64,000 nt of DNA from Schistosoma haematobium (GCF_000699445.3 NC_067196.1:84992364-85056363); one strand, 5' to 3'; positions 23,623 through 36,455 are shown, numbered from the stretch's first letter. The notes: generated by a model not told the origin, from the letters alone. Translations and numbers: made by a program.

Positions 23623-26600
23623 AACTCCGCCTGTAGCTCTTATAGGGTTGCTGCCGGTCCCAAGCCCGGGTAAAGGAGGAGGGTTGGGCATGGGGTTAGC
23701 GTCCCCATCCCGTAGAAAACTAACTCGCTAAAAAAACGCTTACCAGAAAAAATAATCCAAACCATTTTAACTCTGCCCTGGGAGTTAGAAGGTCTCCTTT
23801 TAGAAGAACTAAGACGCCTCAAGGTGAAAGCCGAGTTCCTTCGGAAGCAACGAGGCCTATGCCCCTTCTAACAACCAGAAAAACAATTTTTATAGGTACA
23901 TGGAACGTTCGAACAATGTGGGAAACCGGGAAGACCAGTCAAATATCAATGGAAATGAGGAGATACAACTCAGCAGTACTGGGAATCAGCGAAACCCATT
24001 GGACCCAAGCTGGACAGAAAAGGCTAGCTACGGGAGAGATGCTGCTATACTCCGGTCACGAAGAGGACAATGCTCCACACACTCAGGGAGTTGCTCTTAT
24101 GCTGTCCAAAGTAGCACGAAATGCACTTGTAGGATGGGAATCCCACGGATCCAGAATCATCAAAGCATCATTCAAAACAAAGAAGGAGGGGATCTTAATG
24201 AATATTATCCAATGTTATGCACCCACCAATGATAGCAACGACGACATTAAAGATCAATTCTACGAGCGGCTGCAGTCAATCATTGAGAAATGCCCAAGAA
24301 AGGACCTAACTATTCTGATGGGAGATCTAAATGCCAAAGTCGGAATAGACAACACTGGATATGAAGATATTATGGGACGACATGGACTGGGAGAAAGAAA
24401 CAAAAATGGAGAAAGATTTGCAAATCTATGTGCATTCAACAAATTGGTCATAGGAGGCACAATATTTCCACACAAGCGTATACACAAGGCTACATGGATC
24501 TCACCGGACCACACTACAGAGAACCAAATAGATCATATTTGCATCAACAAAAAATTCCGAAGGACAATGGAAGATGTGAGAACCAGGAGAGGAGCTGACG
24601 TAGCTTCAGATCACCACCTAGTTGTAGCCAATTTGAAACTGAAGCTAAAAAAGAACTGGACAAGTGGACAAACAGCACTACAAAGGTTCAATACAGCCTT
24701 CCTTCGAGATACCGTCAAACTCAATGAATTCAAGATAGCTTTCAACAACAGGTTCCAAGCCTTTCAAGATCTACTGAAGGAAGAAGAAACTACTATGGAG
24801 GACAACTGGAAAGGCATCAAAGAAACATTGACTTCAACGTGTCAAGAGGTTCTGGGCCTAAAGAAACACCATCATAAGGAATGGATCTCTACAGAAACAC
24901 TGGACAAGATCAAAGAAAGGAACAACAAGAAGGCAGCAATAAACAACAGCCAAACACGAGCAGAGAAAGTCCAAGCACAAGCTGAATACATAGAAGCAAA
25001 CAAACAAGTGAAGAGGAGCATTAGAGCAGACAGGAAGAAATACGTGGAAGAATTAGCAACGACGGCAGAAAAAGCTGCTAGAGAAGGAAATATGAAACAG
25101 CTCTACGATACAACGAAGAAACTATCAGGGAAATACAGTAAACCAGAGAGGCCGGTCAAAGACAAAGAAGGCAAGCCAATCACTGAAATTCAACAACAGC
25201 GAAACAGATGGGTAGAATACTTCGAGGAACTCCTGAATAGGCCGGCTCCAATGAATCCACCGAACATCGAAGCAGCACACACAGATCTTCCTATAGATGT
25301 CAACCCACCAACGACGGAAGAAATTAGAATGGCCGTCAGACAAATCAAGAACGGGAAAGCAGCGGGACCCGACAACATACCAGCTGAAGCACTGAAATCA
25401 GACATCGAAGCAACCACAAGCATGCTTTATCTTCTATTCAACAAGATTTGGGAGGAGGAACAAATGCCGATGGACTGGAAAGAAGGACACCTCGTCGAGA
25501 TTCCAAAGAAAGGAGATCTGAGCAAATGTGAAAACTACAGAGGCATTACACTACTGTCAATACCAGGGAAAGTCTTCAACAGATTGTTGCTGAACCGGAT
25601 GAAGGATGCACTAGACGCCCAACTTCGCGATCAACAAGCTGGATTCCGTAAGGATCGGTCGTGCACAGACCAAATTGCAACACTACGGATCATCGTCGAA
25701 CAATCAGTTGAGTGGAACTCATCACCATACACCAACTTCATTGATTATGAAAAGGCATTCGACAGTGTAGATAGGAAGACATTATGGAAACTTCTTCGAC
25801 ACTACGGAGTTCCTGAGAAGATTGTCAATATTATCCGGAACTCATACGACGGACTACAGTGCAAAGTAGTGCATGGAGGACAGCTGACAGATGCATTCCA
25901 AGTAAGGACCGGAGTCAGACAAGGCTGTTTACTCTCTCTCTTCCTCTTTCTTCTGGTGGTCGACTGGATTATGAAGACCTCGACATCTGAAGGAAAACAC
26001 GGAATACAATGGACAGCTCAGAATCAATTAGACGATTTGGACTTCGCAGATGACCTAGCCCTCCTATCAAATACACACGAACAGATGCAGATGAAGACAG
26101 CCAGTGTAGCAGGAGTCTCTGCATCAGTAGGCCTCAGTATACACAAAGGGAAAACTAAGGTCCTCAAATTCAAAGCGGAGAACAGCAATCCAATCACACT
26201 TGATGGCGAAACTCTGGAAGATGTAGAGTCCTTCACATACCTGGGAAGTATCATCGATGAACAAGGAGGATCCGATGCAGACGTAAAGGCGAGGATCGGC
26301 AAAGCAAGGGTCGCATTCCTACAATTGAAGAACATATGGAACTCAAAACAACTTTCAACAAATATCAAAGTAAGAATCTTCAATACGAACGTCAAGGCAG
26401 TTCTACTGTATGGAGCTGAAACTTGGAGAACTACAACAACCACAATCAAGAAAGTACAAGTATTTATAAATAACTGTCTACGCAAGATACTCAACATCAA
26501 TTGGCCGGATACCATCAGCAATAGCCTTGTGTGGGAGAGAACAAACCAACTTACAGCTGAAGAAGAAATTAGGAAAAGACGATGGAAATGGATAGGACAT

Positions 26601-26841
26601 ACATTACGCAAATCGTCAAACTGCATCACGAGGCAAGCCCTAACTTGGAATCCTGAAGGGAAGCGAAAAAGAGGAAGGCCAAAGAACACATTGCGTCGGA
26701 TAATAGAAGCAGATATGAAAAGGATGAATTACAACTGGAAGGAGCTGGAAAGGATTGCCCAGGACAGGGTTGGATGGAGAACGCTGGTGAGCGACCTATG
26801 CTCCTTCACGAGGAGTAACAGGTGTAAGTAAGTAAGTAAGT
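23623..26841 (+). mobile_element. near-full-length RTE (SR2-like) retrotransposon, copy 2
   Basis: Same organisation as the copy at 16912-20129 and almost identical over much of its length. Flanked by aacttggcatta at 23611-23622 and 26842-26853, a 12-bp target-site duplication, and ends in the GTAA repeat tail. Confidence 0.9.
23859..26831 (+). CDS. RTE endonuclease-reverse transcriptase, 990 aa
   Basis: Same domain order as the 1006-aa protein at 17100: AP-endonuclease ([28 protein letters not shown]), linker, RT ([18 protein letters not shown]) and the C-terminal [11 protein letters not shown] region. The codon equal to the copy-1 start ATG is AAG here, so the ORF begins at the next in-frame Met, 16 codons downstream. 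Differences are clustered: the middle is almost unchanged, while the segment after FADDLALLS ([21 protein letters not shown]) differs from copy 1 and copy 3. Uninterrupted, potentially active. Confidence 0.9.
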   Translation: MPLLTTRKTIFIGTWNVRTMWETGKTSQISMEMRRYNSAVLGISETHWTQAGQKRLATGEMLLYSGHEEDNAPHTQGVALMLSKVARNALVGWESHGSRIIKASFKTKKEGILMNIIQCYAPTNDSNDDIKDQFYERLQSIIEKCPRKDLTILMGDLNAKVGIDNTGYEDIMGRHGLGERNKNGERFANLCAFNKLVIGGTIFPHKRIHKATWISPDHTTENQIDHICINKKFRRTMEDVRTRRGADVASDHHLVVANLKLKLKKNWTSGQTALQRFNTAFLRDTVKLNEFKIAFNNRFQAFQDLLKEEETTMEDNWKGIKETLTSTCQEVLGLKKHHHKEWISTETLDKIKERNNKKAAINNSQTRAEKVQAQAEYIEANKQVKRSIRADRKKYVEELATTAEKAAREGNMKQLYDTTKKLSGKYSKPERPVKDKEGKPITEIQQQRNRWVEYFEELLNRPAPMNPPNIEAAHTDLPIDVNPPTTEEIRMAVRQIKNGKAAGPDNIPAEALKSDIEATTSMLYLLFNKIWEEEQMPMDWKEGHLVEIPKKGDLSKCENYRGITLLSIPGKVFNRLLLNRMKDALDAQLRDQQAGFRKDRSCTDQIATLRIIVEQSVEWNSSPYTNFIDYEKAFDSVDRKTLWKLLRHYGVPEKIVNIIRNSYDGLQCKVVHGGQLTDAFQVRTGVRQGCLLSLFLFLLVVDWIMKTSTSEGKHGIQWTAQNQLDDLDFADDLALLSNTHEQMQMKTASVAGVSASVGLSIHKGKTKVLKFKAENSNPITLDGETLEDVESFTYLGSIIDEQGGSDADVKARIGKARVAFLQLKNIWNSKQLSTNIKVRIFNTNVKAVLLYGAETWRTTTTTIKKVQVFINNCLRKILNINWPDTISNSLVWERTNQLTAEEEIRKRRWKWIGHTLRKSSNCITRQALTWNPEGKRKRGRPKNTLRRIIEADMKRMNYNWKELERIAQDRVGWRTLVSDLCSFTRSNRCK

Positions 26842-26934
26842 AACTTGGCATTATTGTATGTTGTTCATAAGATTTATAAGATTACCTGAATTGCTTGACT
26901 TAGTATAAACGATATAAGCCATAGCTTTTCGTAC

Positions 26935-27100
26935 TAAATGACTGGAGTTATTCAACAGGAAACTCTGAGCCTGAGTTTCATTCTACTTAGCACTAGTTAG
27001 TATTGCGTATTGCAGTAGTGACAGAACTGATAATCTTGATAGGATACGAACCTTCATTAACCAGGTGTGTAGTCTGAAACATTAACAATGAGCCAGTTAA
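26935..27100 (-). repeat. second tRNA-SINE family, decayed
   Basis: Parallels 49985-50135 (caggaaac...gggtttc...cttagcact, then a tRNA-like head on the minus strand with ggatacgaacct). Boxes are degraded. Confidence 0.45.
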
Positions 27101-27471
27101 ATTGCAACCGACCACCTGCAAAACAGAGATACATACACTGGCTGATCTAAGAGTAGTGAAAACATCTCAGAATGTGAAACTAGCAAAACACTTTGATCCA
27201 GGGTCGAATGCCGACTACCTTAAACCCCCCAACATCAACCATCTAACGTCAATATATAGTCCAGGTGATGTCAGCCATCTAAACCAGTCACTCTGATTCA
27301 ACTTGGTCGATAGCATTTGATCAGCATTAAGAACTAGGAAACAATAATACACTTGTCACTACTCAGTGATCAATCAGTATAAACGACTTTACAATTACAT
27401 GTACATTATTTTTGTGAAATCATAATGTATTCAACTACCGAATAGATTATCATTCTATCAGTAACATAGCC

Positions 27472-28266
27472 CGCAGATGACCTAGCCCTCCTATCACGTA
27501 CACGTGAACAGATTCAGATAAAGACAGCCAATGTAGCAGCAGTCTCTGCATCAGTAGGCCTCAGCATACACAAAGGGAAAACCAAGGTCCTCAAATTCAA
27601 AGCGGAGAACAGCAATCCAATCACCCTTGATGGCGAAACTCTGGAAGATGTAGAATCCTTCACATATCTGGGAAGCATCGTCGATAGACATGGAGGTTCA
27701 GATGCAGACGTAAAGGCGAGGATTGGCAAAGCAAGGGCCGCATTCCTACAATTGAAGAACATATGGAACTCAAAACAACTTTCAACCAATATCAAAGTGA
27801 GAATCTTTAATACGAACGTCAAGGCAGTTCTACTGTATGGAGCTGAAACTTGGAGAACTACAACAACCACAATCAAGAAAGTACAAGTATTTATAAATAG
27901 CTGTCTACGCAAGATACTCAACATCCATTGGCCGGATACCATCAGCAATAGCCTTGTGTGGGAGAGAACAAACCAACTTCCAGCTGAAGAGGAAATTAGG
28001 AAAAGACGATGGAAATGGATAGGACATACATTACGCAAATCGTCAAACTGCATCACGAGGCAAGCTCTAACTTGGAATCCTGAAGGGAAGCGGAAAAGAG
28101 GAAGGCCAAAGAACACATTACGTCGGATAATAGAAGCAGATATGAAAAGGATGAATTACAACTGGAAGGAGCTGGAAAGGATTGCCCAGGACAGGGTTGG
28201 ATGGAGAATGCTGGTGAGCGACCTATGCTCCTTCACGAGGAGTAACAGGTGTAAGTAAGTAAGTAA
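27472..28266 (+). mobile_element. 5'-truncated RTE copy 3
   Basis: Begins inside the RT catalytic block and ends with the GTAA tail. Flanked by agtaacatagcc at 27460-27471 and 28266-28277. The repeat's GTAA start overlaps the element's GTAA tail, suggesting base pairing between tail and target during priming. Confidence 0.9.
27473..28258 (+). pseudogene. RTE RT C-terminal fragment
   Basis: Open for about 261 codons from the ADDLALLS block through to the normal C-terminus, but lacking the endonuclease and most of the RT. Groups with copy 1 ([18 protein letters not shown]) rather than copy 2. Dead on arrival through 5' truncation. Confidence 0.85.
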
Positions 28267-28904
28267 GTAACATAGCCAAATCAATTGACTTTATGCTGGA
28301 TATCTGGTTATTGTTGTCTGCAAATCAAGTATGCGCATTGATTACGATAATCTTCACTTATACACATATGTACACTTTGAATATATATCAAATGAATACA
28401 GATCATCCAGAAATTACCTGAAACTAAGCAGCTCCAGTCATTCTTACTGTTAAACGAAAAAGATGATAATATTAGTGATAGTGTTCGTGTGAATTGTATG
28501 CATATTTAGTATTGAGAAAGCTAATTCTGTCTGTACTTAAGGGTATACATAAGAATGTAAATATAAAGTGTACAGACAACGGATGCACTCGTCCGACGAC
28601 TCATCAAACTAGAGGTGTATAGCTATCCAGTGCTCCCATATTTTCAAAGGTACGTCCGCCGAATTTTATCTGTGATTAATACGACCCACAAACATTATTA
28701 TTGTTTACAATAATTAATTTACGACTATCTCATTATATCAGTTTAAATTCAATGCTTACAATCCCTTGAAGCGAACTACTTGTACATTTCAACGTATGTC
28801 ACCATTTAGGATTTCTAAGTTGTAGATAATGGGTTCAATACTCACCTAGCCATGTGAAGTGGTCTATTTCGTTATACTGCCCAATTCATTGTGGTTGTTT
28901 CCCA

Positions 28905-29480
28905 ACTGACCGTTGTCGCTACCTTGACGTGGTGGTCGGGCTTATCTACCGTGACGAACCAACCGAGTTATACTGGCTGGGACAATCGTTCCTCAAGGTC
29001 CTACCATGTCAGGTAGGTCGGTTGAAGAACGGTAAGACTAAAAGCAGCAAATCCAAGGTCCAAGGGTGAAGTCGTATTGCTAACCGTACAGAGGTGTGAC
29101 GGCTGTTAGGTGTTTTCTTCAGACAACCAGCATGACAGAGATGCTGCCTTCCCACAAGAAAGTGTGGAGTTAGAAAAGGTCGACCCTAAAAATGAACACC
29201 TCACCTTATCCCACGGATTTCCGTCTCCGGTGGTAAGGTCTGAACAAGAACGAAGCTAACGTGAAAATTACTCACAAAAAGGTCATGTGTGACTGGCCTC
29301 AAGCAGTTGTCCCTTGAGTGTTACAGTCACGCTTTCGAGTTATTAAAACCAACTCTAACCCAATTTCCTTTCCATATACGTCTAGAAGAACCCTTCCACG
29401 GTGTGAACAACTATGAAGTGAAAAGTGCTCTCATCACTCAAACAGCACTCAAGACCACTGGTTGTTTCCCAAGTTTCTAT
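28905..29480 (+). repeat. family D repeat
   Basis: Near-identical to 39497-40045 from gctaccttgacg onwards. Here it lacks the tRNA-like head and hammerhead tail that flank the other copy. No recognised protein. Confidence 0.65.
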
Positions 29481-29489
29481 TGGGGAATT

Positions 29490-32400
29490 TAAGCAGTCGG
29501 ATAGTATAAAGGGGAAACGACTTCATTGAAATAACTAACCGAATTTGTGCATAAAACATACAGGCAAGGATGATATTATTTCATAAAGGTAATAATACAA
29601 ATGATTCAGCTTCTTGAACAAAACTCAATGAAATACATTATTTGACTGCTGCTTAGACAGTTTATGTTCAGAACATAACATCACAAACATCGAATGAAGT
29701 TTATATGAAAAAACAGTCAAGATAAATTCAGTACACCATCTGTAAATAATCTATATGTTTAACATCACGAATTATTCGTAAAAATACTCTAAGAATTCTA
29801 AACACAGTGCAGGAAACATGTCTTCCAGAAGCAAATTCAAGTGATAATTTTGTGTCACTCTATAGACAGTCTGATTTCAACAAACATTGCTGATTACCAC
29901 ACAAATATGCAGCATAATGCACACTTGGAATTCCGTGTGATCAGATATTGTGTTACGGGACAATGGTATGTGAACCAATAAGGTATTTTTACTTGGTATG
30001 AATATGTAGTCTAACTAAGATCACGGACATGCTCAAGTCGTATTATCTTATCGATACTTTGTCCTCATGTCAACTATTCTCATTGATCCACTCGTCGGAT
30101 TGTTTCATTATATGCTTATTATAAGATTATTGCCAATATCACGACCGAATGTGGAATTATTAATCATGTTCGTGCTGTCATTAAATTATGACATTTTCGC
30201 AATCATATTGCTCACCGAATAGATTATCATTTTATGAACACTCCACTTTATGACATTCAAAACTCACTGGAATATTTTTACTATTCAAAAACGTGAAATT
30301 TTCCTGCTTTAAGTGAGTTCGTTCCAATTTTTCATGTCATTTTGACCTAATATTACATTCATTCACTTAGTCGAGGTCATTATTTTATGTTAACATAACA
30401 TACATTTTTCATTTCGAATTCGCCTCCTATTATGTCTGTGGATGCCTCTAACTAGCTGATTAGTAACCATTATGTTCATCTTATCTATTCTTCCACATGT
30501 ATAACCACATGCCGCATCATTAATTACCCAAAAACATTATTCGAGTACTGCAACTACTACTCTATACCCATCGCACGGTATATCAGAACATAGAGTTTAG
30601 AGCCAGTCTGTCAAAGATACACTCTTGTTCGTTACATCCAAGTCAGTCTCATACGTCGCCATCGCTAATCATATGTATTGGTATTTTTTCATGCCTTGGT
30701 ACGGTTTTGTAACAAACGAGGTCAACCGCATCTCCCTCAAACCACACAAGCCACTCTGGGCTTCATGACCAAAAAGGAATACGACTCTACGTACCTCAGC
30801 TACTCAGTCACTATTCTGTTCCTCTGGTCATTCTACTAATACACATTCAATGATAACTCAATGCATCTGTCATAACGCAGACGACAACGTTCACTGACTT
30901 CACATTTTATGATTATTATCAATTGTAGTACAGCAACGAATATCACCCGTCGATGCAATTATCATTTCACGATTTGACTATTACTATTCTACGGACGGGA
31001 ACTACACATTTAAATTCGAATTCACTCATCGCTAGTGGATGCTATTTATTCTGCTGCGGCTCAACAGAATATATATTCCGCATATTTCACTATTCTGTCA
31101 GCATCACAGACCAATTTCTGTCATATTCTACATCACTTATTCGCACGATTTATTTCGCTGTCATACCCACAAACAATTTATTACTATTTTCAGGATATTT
31201 TGAATTGCTCATACAAACTTGTTATTTTGTCGTTCAGACAGTTATAGCATTAGTACATGTAAATTTTTTGTACGCTCATTAATTTGCTCATATTCGCATG
31301 TTAACGTTTCCATTTTTGTCCGCTTCTTTGCGATATTCATGTGTTCTTTTACATAAGTATGACATTTTCATAAAATACACTCACCGCTCATGTGACACTG
31401 TACTTTATCGAGTGTTGTACAATTTTTTTTCGCTACTTATTGTTAACGTTAACTTCATATCACTTCCGTGTTATTTTCGAAAACAGACATTTTTTAAATG
31501 TGCTATTTTTTACAAGGAGGCTATGTAGTGTCAGTCATTATTTTAAGCACTTATAACTTATTCTAGCTTTCGGACATCCCATTCTATTCATTCTACTTGA
31601 GCCATACTTTGATCTTGTTATTTATTCGCTTATCAATCTAGACTGTTTTTATATGAGCGTATATGTGTGTGCACACTTCTTATTCCATTAATCACATGTC
31701 TGTAGCTTTATTTTGTCTGACTATAAATATTGAGTAACGCTTGAGTAAAATGGAGTTGGCTTACCAGCCATCTCCATTCTGCGTCGCTTCTCTTCCTTCT
31801 ATTCCATTAACCTCATATACAAAATATATGTATTCAAAATCCCATTCTCGTTATTTGACTTATTTAATTCCGTTATTGACTAACGTGATTAAAGTCGATG
31901 ATGATATACGAGAACAAGCGATAGCAAACATCCATACGATCTAATTGGAGTCAGATCCACGGGCCACTAAAAATAACATCATTCAAATAACTGGATTTCA
32001 GTTTAATAAACCAACGTATTATCATAAAAAGGTCAAGAATCATAAGTGTGCACTATTGATGAGTTTCAAACCAGGCTAGAACAGTTGTCCAGTGCTCCCC
32101 AATTTTCGTTCGTTCTACAAGTGATGTCAATCCGTGACAGAGACGACCTTCAAATTTTATCATTCTCATAGTATACGTCAAGAAGTGTATTTCGTTGGAC
32201 AGTCATCGAAAGCCAGGAAATACTGAATAAATGTTTATCTTAGTATGATACTCAATGTTTTAAAGGCTAGGCAATCACCGCAGAAATTAACGATGTTAGG
32301 TTCAGCCCCCATAGCGCTGTGGATGCGTAATTACTCAGTCCCATACAACGATGGAACAGCTGTGCAGCTATTCATGGATCTCATTAATCCTCTAACTAAA

Positions 32401-32560
32401 CATCAATCCACCATACAAACTATGAGACTCAACAATCTGCTAACAACCCCCCCCCACATTTCTACGATTTTCAGTAAACACCTTACATAATTATGGTAAG
32501 TATTTCAAAGAAGAGATTTTCGACCAAACGGTTATTTAAAGGTAGTTTACTCTAGCTCTC
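29490..32560. other. AT-rich, no gene recognised
   Basis: Several 60-110 codon ORFs (for example 30953-31282) with no motif. An 18-base block accgaatagattatcatt at 30214-30231 also occurs at 27437-27454 beside RTE copy 3, so part of this is an unclassified repeat. Hammerhead-SINE debris (gttgtccagtgctcccc) lies at about 32050-32110. A C9 run is at about 32447-32455. Confidence 0.4.
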
Positions 32561-32567
32561 ATAAAAG

Positions 32568-33345
32568 TCAAGTCAGTCAGTCAGTAACAACGTAGAACTT
32601 CGTACGTACGTACATCAGTTCAAGTTGCCACACCACCTTAGCACAGAGATGCAGTTGTCGATTCAAATCCCGTAGTAGTAGAGGTAGTAAGAGTATAAGC
32701 AGTAATCGGAAAGATTAGCGTTTGAAGATGTTATCGAAAGAGTATAATACAGCGAAATAAATTTGGAAAGAGGGAAAAGGGACATGACAAATTCAGAAGA
32801 TAAGAATTTCAGAGAGCACAAAGAGTGGATGCACCTACGATATTGCAAACGATTTTGAGGGTCTCTAACCATCGGTTGCTATCATCTCGCGGTCCCCAAC
32901 CAGGTAGTCTACACCTACCAATATGTCTCAGTCCACTTGTCAGTGACTTCATGGATTTGTGCCATGTTTTGGTCCGGCCACCCCTAGCTTTCTCCCAACC
33001 TACTCCTACACCATAAAGCATCACAGGTCGAGGCAGTCGGTGGTTGTGCATACGTAACACGTGTCCCAGCCATCTCAACTGATGAAGTTTCACTACATCA
33101 TCAATTGATTTGCCATTCTTACCTAGTACCCGTTTCCTAACAACTGCATTACTTACGCGATGGTCCCACGATATACGAGCAATATTTCGAAGACACCTAT
33201 GATCGAATACTAGTAACGTACGAATATCCTCTGCTCTTATCAGCCATGTTTCACTGCCATAAATTATGACGGAACGAACTGCTGCACAGTAAACATGTCC
33301 TTTGGTTGATAGACGGATATCTCGCGTATGCCATAAATAACGCAA
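32568..33345 (-). mobile_element. 5'-truncated non-LTR element, RT C-terminus
   Basis: The minus strand encodes the distal RT region: VRSVIIYGSETW, VFDHRCLRNIARISW, HQLRWLGHVLRM and LPGWGPRDDSNRWLETL, open from 33345 to 32809. The 3' untranslated part ends at a GACT tetranucleotide run (32568-32587 read on the minus strand), an RTE-like simple-repeat tail. Related to, but clearly different from, the element at 62085-64000. Confidence 0.75.
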
Positions 33346-33523
33346 ATTGAAAAAAGCATAAAGCAGTCAAAGTCATTCACGTACAGTACCTGTTAACATA
33401 CCGCATCATTTCAGTTTTCAACTACTAATTCATCTATTGCTTGTTCTTTAAGTTTATAAGCTAGAGAGTATCCTCAGTTACAGTAAAGAAAAATCATTCT
33501 GCTTTATTCAACAAAACACGGCA

Positions 33524-33525
<2 letters not shown>

Positions 33526-33596
<71 letters not shown>
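33526..33596. repeat. (TA)n microsatellite
   Basis: About 35 uninterrupted AT units directly abutting the 3' end of a hammerhead SINE. Confidence 0.95.
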
Positions 33597-33598
<2 letters not shown>

Positions 33599-33975
33599 AA
33601 AGGGGTTTTGTGGAGATTTTAGAAATTTCACTGTTTGAAATCATAAGTCAATTGAAGCTAGGCCACCATGGAAAACCTGGAAGCACTGGACGGCCGTTTC
33701 GTCCTGTTGTGGGACACCTCAGTAGTGCGCATCCACGATCCCGACTCACGAAATCCAAACCCAGGATCTATCAGCCTCGCGCCAGGCGCTTAACCAACTA
33801 GACCACTGAGCCGGCCGATATCCAACGGTGTTGATGTCTAACTTCAACTAATCCACGAAATTGAGCAACACATCCACCATTGTTATCAGTGAGTTACTAC
33901 CTCACAACTGACCCGGTTGAACTTCAGGTTTTCCATGGTGGTCTAGCTTCAATTGACTCATGATCTCAACTGTTT
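33597..33975 (-). mobile_element. hammerhead SINE, reverse, with inverted 5' partial copy
   Basis: Minus-strand unit: 3' end at 33597 (reads ccccttttg), hammerhead at 33683-33728, then tRNA-like head near 33745-33815 (box A gtggtctagttggttaag when read on the minus strand). Its 5' end joins a plus-strand copy of only the 3' part (about 33926-33975). AT repeats on both sides suggest insertion into a TA tract that served as target-site duplication. Confidence 0.75.
33683..33728 (-). ncRNA. hammerhead motif with core mutation
   Basis: Stem I, stem II (GTCC/GGAC), GAAAC and GTC are intact, but the core box reads CTGAGGT instead of CTGANGA (A9 changed), so it is probably inactive. Confidence 0.65.
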
Positions 33976-33984
33976 AATATATAT

Positions 33985-34980
33985 ATATAGACTACGAGAA
34001 ATCATTCTTCAACTTACCATAATGGAAATGTTCCTATTTGATTTGTCAACAACATTAGATCAATTTATTGAAAAATAATAGTAGTATAGAATTTCTATTG
34101 TATTGGGCAATTTACTAAGTGTATATGATTAATAATGACATCAATGTGAATTTTTCGGGTTGATGTATCTATGTAATGTTACTTTCAAGTACATAGAAAT
34201 TGTGATTCAGGATATTCCTTCATATTGATTCATCTCGGATTTATATAATTCAACAAAGTACTCGATAAAAATATATAGGCTAAGTGAATAGAATATTATC
34301 GAATTGAATGAGATGTATGACAGACATATAAGGATATTTTATTGTAACTAAGTTTAAAATGAATGAATTCTATTGGTTTATTAAATCATGTGATCACCTC
34401 CTTTTCATCCCATTATCAAGAATTATAATCATCAGTAATCTAACACATCGATGAACATAAAAATGTCGATATTGTACACATTCCATCTGGTTATAGTTTG
34501 ATTATTAATTAAAGAAGGAGGGGGAGGGATAAAAATGAGAACAGTATTCATCATCTGAAATGAATGTACTCTAACAAGTGATTGTTCACAGGATAGAAAT
34601 TTGGCAAATTCAGTGAATAAACCATATAAAGATAAAAGGCTAGCTAGTTGCTGTCGTCATCAGGATGTTTTTAACCTAAGGACAGTTTTTGAACGTTAAG
34701 TATGCGATAATGTACAGTGTTCTACATAAAATAGATATTACTCTGGTATTTAACAAAATGATCACTTTGTACACATTTGTCATTATGTGAGACATAATGC
34801 ACATAAGGACATTGAATTTTTGTGAAAATTATATTTGTAAAGATCTCAATAATTGAACTTAATCATTCAGATCTCAACAAAGTTCATTTAACGTGCTATT
34901 ACTGACTATTTAGATTTACAATAGCAGAACCAATCGATATCACACAGACAACATGTGATAGAAGGTAATCGGGAAGATTT
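33985..34980. other. no gene seen
   Basis: AT-rich, no ORF or recognised repeat. Confidence 0.4.
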
Positions 34981-34998
34981 GTTACTCAGGTGGATAAT

Positions 34999-35250
34999 TC
35001 TGGTGGAGTTTTGTTCTCTAAGCTGGATGGTTTGGTCGTGGAGCTTCCATCGTTCTGCTGAACAACATCATCAGCACAAACTTGGCCAATCAAGATGGAG
35101 GTTTACAGGACAAGCTGTGTGTCATGTGTGGAGAAATTCAAACACTTCACTTCTACCTGAGTTTTGTGCTGATGATATTGTTCAGAAGAACGACGAAAGC
35201 TACACGACCAAACCATCCAGCTCAGATAACAAAACTCCACTGGAAGTGAT
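34999..35250. repeat. inverted repeat with PLE-type 3' hairpins
   Basis: About 85-bp arms (34999-35085 and 35157-35245) share ggagttttgtt, gctggatggtttggtcgtg and gaacaa-atcatcagcacaaa in inverted order, separated by about 70 bp. The right arm reads CTGATGA, stem, CGAAAG at 35169-35199. A related single arm lies at 46528-46580. Probably the joined inverted 3' ends of a PLE that lost its coding part. Confidence 0.6.
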
Positions 35251-35289
35251 AGGATTGATGATCTCGTCATTCAGTCAATAGTTTAGTGT

Positions 35290-36450
35290 TAACTGAGCAG
35301 ATTTCAATAGACGAAACCTCTGACATATTTGGTGAATTAAAACTGCCACTGGTAAATAAACAAACCCAATCAGGATATCATAATCAAAAAGAAATATCAC
35401 ACAGTAATGTATGTGCAGTGACTTCCAAATCTCACATGATCAACTTCTATTTACGATTTTCAGATTATCTGAACCTTACGCTAGTGTTATTGCTAATGCA
35501 TATTGATTTGTTGCATTGTTAAATGTGAGTGAATTCTATGTATCTGCTAGGTTGTTCAACCATCTTTTCTCTTACATACTCTGCTCTCCATACTCCCCTA
35601 GACACATAATATGTCTTCAGGCTGGATGTTATCCTGCCATTGGGTAAACACTGCATACAATCGTCATATTCTGTAGCCCTGTCAGAGTTCTGTATTCATA
35701 TACATCTTTTACATATACGTTACTAAGTAGTAACAATTTTAACACAATTGTAATGTATTTTGCAAACAACCTCATCCAATTTCGAACGAATGATTTCACG
35801 TTTGATGGATGTCGAGTGATATATATTTACTGTGCCGGAATAATCGTTAACCAATTATTCTCACTGTTGAAATCACGAAGCGATCTTAGCTAGGTCACCT
35901 AGAAGCACTCTACCACATTTTTGTCTTACTACGGGACTCTCAGTACAGAGCATCCATGGCCATTAGCCTCGTTATTCCTCTGGAATTATATCATGTGTTG
36001 CTACGTAAACATAGTGTTATTTATTTTCCGTTGGCTTTGTTGGTCAAATTACATATTTTAAATAATGATTTCGAAATATTTTTCTAGATTCATACATCAA
36101 AGTTCATGATATTTGTACTTCCTATTCCTTCAGTTAGGCTACACCACATCACTTGTTTCAAGCTAGTTTGTTCTTGTATTGGATTAATGAGAGTCTGAAA
36201 ATCTCCCATAGAGTAATTTGTAGGTAACTTTTATGCATTTTGAAAACTGGTTACGAATTCTAGGATATGAACGCATGTTTTTATCAAATTATCTATCAAT
36301 GTGATATGATTTCAGTCCACTATCTACGTGAATTTAGACAATCAATTATACATTTACACAAGCAATAGCGATGGTGGTTAAAAACAACTATTCATTGTTG
36401 TGCTTGATAAAGTTATTATTTTGTTAATGATAAATGCTTCACAAAAACAG
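35290..36450. other. no gene seen
   Basis: A reverse hammerhead-SINE relic may lie around 35885-35975 (ctagaagcactctac...tttgtctta...gggactctcagta). Nothing else recognised. Confidence 0.4.
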
Positions 36451-36455
36451 GGAAT

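Noticed and set aside
30953..31282. 109-aa ORF with hydrophobic segments
   Set aside because: Overlaps other ORFs in a T-rich, repeat-like stretch; no splice context, no motif.
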